9,546 bases of DNA from JAWWBG01 sp033721095 (GTDB taxonomy: Bacteria > Actinomycetota > Nitriliruptoria > Nitriliruptorales > Nitriliruptoraceae), in NCBI GenBank assembly GCA_033721095.1, contig JAWWBG010000095.1, forward strand, positions 1 to 9,546. The letters are read 5' to 3'. Shown piece by piece: positions 8,844 to 9,546 of this stretch (the stretch's first letter is position 1; each line of letters begins with the position of its first letter). Below the pieces are notes generated by a model, which was not told where the DNA came from, ran no database searches, and saw only the letters and a list, made by a program, of their open reading frames with translations. A program made the position numbers and the translations under genes.

Positions 8844-9546
8844 TCCCGCTGTCGCTCGGGCAGGTCGCGATGGCCGTCGGGGCCGACGCCGTCGCGCACC
8901 CCGAGCTCTCGATCGCCGCCGTCTCGACGGACTCGCGAGCACTGGTACCCGGCAGCCTGTTCGTCGCCCTCCGCGGCGAGGAGCGGGACGGACACGACTG
9001 GGTGGAAGACGCCGTTGCCGCGGGGGCCGCTGCCGTCCTCGTCGATCGCGACGTCGAGGTCCGAGGGGACGTCGGCGTGCTCCGCGTTCCGGACACGTGG
9101 GCAGCAATGCTGGCGTTGGGGGCCCACGTGCGCTCGGTTGTCGACCCGCCCACGGTTGCCGTGACCGGTTCGGTGGGCAAGACGACGACGAAGGACCTCG
9201 TTGCGGCCGCCCTGTCGGGCACCCTGCGCACGGTGGCTGCATCCGGCTCGTTCAACAACGAGCTCGGGGTGCCCCTGACGCTGCTGGGCGTGGAGGCCGA
9301 CACCGAGGCGCTCGTCGTCGAGATCGGTGCGCGTCGCCCCGGCGACATCGCCCACCTCGGCGCCGCTGTCGCGCCGGATGTCGCGATCGTGACCGCTGTT
9401 GCGCCGGTCCACCTGGAGCTGTTCGGCTCCATCGATGCGATCACGAGGACCAAGGCAGAGCTCGTCGGCGCCCTCGACGCCACGGGGACCGCCGTGCTCA
9501 ATGCCGACGGCCGGGGCGTGGACGTCGTCACCTACGGCGAGTCACC
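8840..9546 (+). CDS. murF: UDP-MurNAc-tripeptide:D-Ala-D-Ala ligase MurF, 3' end cut by window edge
   Basis: 235 codons and two bases are visible, about half of a normal MurF (about 450-480 residues). It adds D-Ala-D-Ala to UDP-MurNAc-tripeptide, finishing the cytoplasmic precursor. The start GTG overlaps the murE stop (GTGA), implying coupling. Visible parts: N-terminal substrate domain with STDSRALVPGSLFVALRG (29-46), ATP-binding P-loop VTGSVGKTTTKDL (108-120), the MurF-typical SGSFNNELGVPLTLL (135-149), EIGARRPGDI (161-170), and VHLELFGSIDAITRTKAEL (190-208), where K205 is the position expected to be carbamylated. The P-loop has V112 where MurF proteins usually have N or S. The FNNE motif and place after murE separate it from MurE, MurC and MurD. 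The C-terminal domain lies outside the window. Confidence 0.95.

Overview
The window is a high-GC piece of an actinobacterial chromosome. It holds the start of the division and cell wall (dcw) cluster, facing away from a three-gene MoxR/DUF58/transglutaminase module. The signs of an actinobacterium are the base composition, frequent GTG starts, the gene order mraZ-rsmH-ftsL-ftsI-murE-murF, a meso-diaminopimelate-type MurE (DNPR motif), and a MoxR-DUF58-TgpA-like set beside mraZ. The lineage cannot be fixed from the sequence alone. A deep-branching group such as Nitriliruptoria/Euzebya or Acidimicrobiia is possible but is only a guess.

Left arm, minus strand (1-3294): a MoxR-family AAA+ ATPase, a DUF58 protein and a membrane transglutaminase of the TgpA/DUF3488 type. 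The last runs off the left edge. They are read in that order and separated by a 4-base gap and a 4-base overlap, so they almost certainly form one operon. In this family set the ATPase is thought to act as a chaperone or remodeller for the DUF58 partner and the membrane protein; substrates are generally unknown.

Centre (3295-3517): a 223-base divergent control region. It carries a plausible sigma70-type promoter for mraZ. Overlapping that promoter is a helically phased array of GTGG-type repeats that matches the known form of MraZ operators. A small hairpin near the mraZ start codon takes up part of its ribosome binding site.

Right arm, plus strand (3518-9546): mraZ (autoregulator of the cluster), rsmH (16S rRNA m4C1402 methyltransferase), an ftsL-like divisome protein, ftsI (class B transpeptidase of septal peptidoglycan synthesis), murE and murF (successive cytoplasmic Mur ligases; murF is cut by the right edge). 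Junctions are a few bases or overlapping, except for an 83-base gap before murE, so one long transcript with translational coupling is likely. MraZ would set transcription; MurE and MurF make the UDP-MurNAc-pentapeptide used, after lipid-linked steps encoded outside the window, by FtsI at the septum.

The genes themselves are canonical, and no new enzymatic system is evident. The most interesting signal is the extended phased repeat array between the two operons.
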